Assembly: GCA_027318525.1 (NCBI GenBank) | Contig: DAHVPA010000102.1 | Location: forward strand, 1-6,814 | Direction of reading: 5' to 3' | DNA from: Candidatus Cloacimonadota bacterium | GTDB taxonomy: Bacteria; Cloacimonadota; Cloacimonadia; Cloacimonadales; Cloacimonadaceae | Length of the DNA stretch: 6,814 nucleotides | In this document: positions 5,704-6,814 of the stretch, one piece after another | Layout: each line of letters begins with the position of its first letter | How positions within the stretch are numbered: the first letter of the stretch is position 1 | Notes under the pieces: generated by a model | The model's input: only the letters and a program-made list of their open reading frames with translations | Databases searched by the model: none | What the model was told of the DNA's origin: nothing | Translations under genes and position numbers: made by a program

Positions 5704-6814
5704 ATGGCAAAGATTCCCTTGTTTACGACTAAACTGCTTCTTGCCCTGATTTTGTTTATAACTTGCTCCGGATTGCTTGCCCAGTTTGCCGGGGGCAGCG
5801 GAACTGAAGCTGACCCCTATCTGGTTCAGACTGCAGCCCACCTTGATAATATACGCAACTACAGATCTGCCTGCTTTCTCCAAATATCCGACATCGACCT
5901 TAATATTCCTCCCTTCAATCAGGGGATGGGCTGGACATATCTGGCACCGGAATGGGATCCTTTTACGGGCAAGTATGACGGAAACAGATTCATCATCTCA
6001 AACCTGTATGAGAATGGCAGGGCAACCGGTATTTTTGGCTGCGTTGAGAATGCAACCATCAGAAGAGTAAACATACAAAACGCATCTTTTTTCAATGGGA
6101 CTGGAACCATGGGTGGAGGACTGCTTGCCAGAGCTGAAAACTCCTTGATTGAATACTGCAATGTAAGCCTTGTTATGGAGGGTCCTTGGAACACGGGAGG
6201 CTTGGTCGGCACCATTGTTGGGAATACTACGGTTCGGTTTTGCAGTGTCTCCGGAACTGTGCATGGCAGTGAATACACAGGCGGATTGATTGGAGTAGCC
6301 AACGGAGGAATAATAACAAATTGCAGAACAACTGCACAGGTGTTTACAACAAGCAATTATTCAGCCTTTGGAGGTTTGGTCGGTAAAGCCTTTGGGACAC
6401 TGATAACAAACTGTAGTTCCTCCGGTTCTGTAAATGCCAATGGCTCGGTCGGAGGATTGGTTGGCAGCGGCGGTTCAAATGTAGTAATCAGCAACTGCTT
6501 TTCCACCGCCAGAGTTCAGGGCAACTTTTATTGCGGAGGTTTGGTCGGAACCCTTTCAGGCACTGTAACCAACTGCTATTCAACGGGCTTTGTCAACCAA
6601 AATAGCAGCGGGTTAATCGGCAACCTGGTTTCCGGGTCGGTCACAAACAGCTATTGGGACACGATGACCAGCGGATGTTCAGCTTCTTCGGGTGGCAGCG
6701 GCAGAACCACGGACCAGATGACATTTCCATATTCTTCGGATACTTTTTCGGACTGGGACTTTACTTCTGTCTGGTGTGCTGACAGCACTTTCACATACAA
6801 TTCCGGTTATCCCC
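5704..6814 (+). CDS. Secreted GLUG-repeat protein (3' end missing)
   Basis: The frame opens at ATG 5704 and runs 370 codons to the right edge without a stop. A signal peptide occupies residues 1-26 (KIPLFTTK, hydrophobic core, then SGLLA before Q27); the cysteine at 21 lacks a lipobox. The mature protein starts with GGSGTEADPYLVQTAAHLDNI and SDIDLN, the usual opening of GLUG-type surface proteins. It then has seven GLUG-like turns: GGLLA at 138, GGLVG at 165, GGLIG at 193, GGLVG at 223, 250 and 278, and SGLIG at 302. Spacing is about 24-30 residues, as expected for a beta-helical or beta-roll stack. Between them NC-type cysteines recur (152, 180, 207, 237, 265, 291). The closing NSYWDTMTSG and GGSGRTTDQM segments are typical of the family. 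These proteins are exported and often surface-bound or adhesive; the ligand is unknown. A C-terminal sorting domain is likely beyond the window. The gene seems to be transcribed apart from the upstream operon. Confidence 0.85.
   Translation, partial: MAKIPLFTTKLLLALILFITCSGLLAQFAGGSGTEADPYLVQTAAHLDNIRNYRSACFLQISDIDLNIPPFNQGMGWTYLAPEWDPFTGKYDGNRFIISNLYENGRATGIFGCVENATIRRVNIQNASFFNGTGTMGGGLLARAENSLIEYCNVSLVMEGPWNTGGLVGTIVGNTTVRFCSVSGTVHGSEYTGGLIGVANGGIITNCRTTAQVFTTSNYSAFGGLVGKAFGTLITNCSSSGSVNANGSVGGLVGSGGSNVVISNCFSTARVQGNFYCGGLVGTLSGTVTNCYSTGFVNQNSSGLIGNLVSGSVTNSYWDTMTSGCSASSGGSGRTTDQMTFPYSSDTFSDWDFTSVWCADSTFTYNSGYP

Noticed and set aside
1..6814. tRNA, rRNA, CRISPR arrays, insertion sequences or attachment sites.
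   Set aside because: I found no repeat-spacer pattern, transposase-like frame, terminal inverted repeats or recognisable RNA gene on either strand.

Overview
The window (about 50% GC by eye) looks like a Gram-negative, envelope-rich bacterium of the FCB superphylum. A Cloacimonadota-like genome is my best guess. The reasons are a C-terminal YPNP / 'vyDlkG' / 'SGiYll' sorting-type tail on a secreted protein, tandem lamin-tail domains, a GLUG-repeat surface protein, signal peptides ending in 'LLAQ' or 'LSAQ', and a TolC/HlyD envelope pair. The phylum call is inference from protein style, not from a marker gene. All genes I can support lie on the + strand.

Region 1 (1-1587) is the 3' part of a large secreted protein that is cut by the left edge. 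It has two lamin-tail domains around an Ig-like linker and a C-terminal sorting/FlgD-like domain. Region 2 (1588-1695) is a short gap filled by a strong, slightly bulged hairpin at 1608-1660, just upstream of the next gene. Region 3 (1696-5464) is a tight four-gene operon: a VTC-domain (polyphosphate-polymerase-like) protein, a DUF4956 small membrane protein, a TolC-like outer-membrane protein and a HlyD-like periplasmic adaptor. Junctions are a 2-nt gap, a 32-nt overlap (with a TTG start and ideal Shine-Dalgarno) and a 14-nt overlap. Region 4 (5465-5703) is a structured intergenic stretch with hairpins, three 11-bp-spaced GAGGGGT copies and a probable promoter. Region 5 (5704 to the right edge) is a secreted GLUG-repeat protein, cut by the right edge.

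The point of greatest interest is the operon. CotH-type secreted proteins, VTC-domain proteins and DUF4956 membrane proteins are recurrent neighbours in bacteria. Here VTC and DUF4956 are translationally tied to a TolC/HlyD pair, and no ABC, RND or MFS pump is encoded in the operon. One reading is an envelope-spanning assembly: a cytosolic VTC polymerase, a DUF4956 inner-membrane component, a HlyD adaptor and a TolC duct, possibly making and exporting polyphosphate or a related polymer. This is a hypothesis from gene order and family knowledge. The enzyme's key residues are present, but nothing in the sequence proves the substrate.
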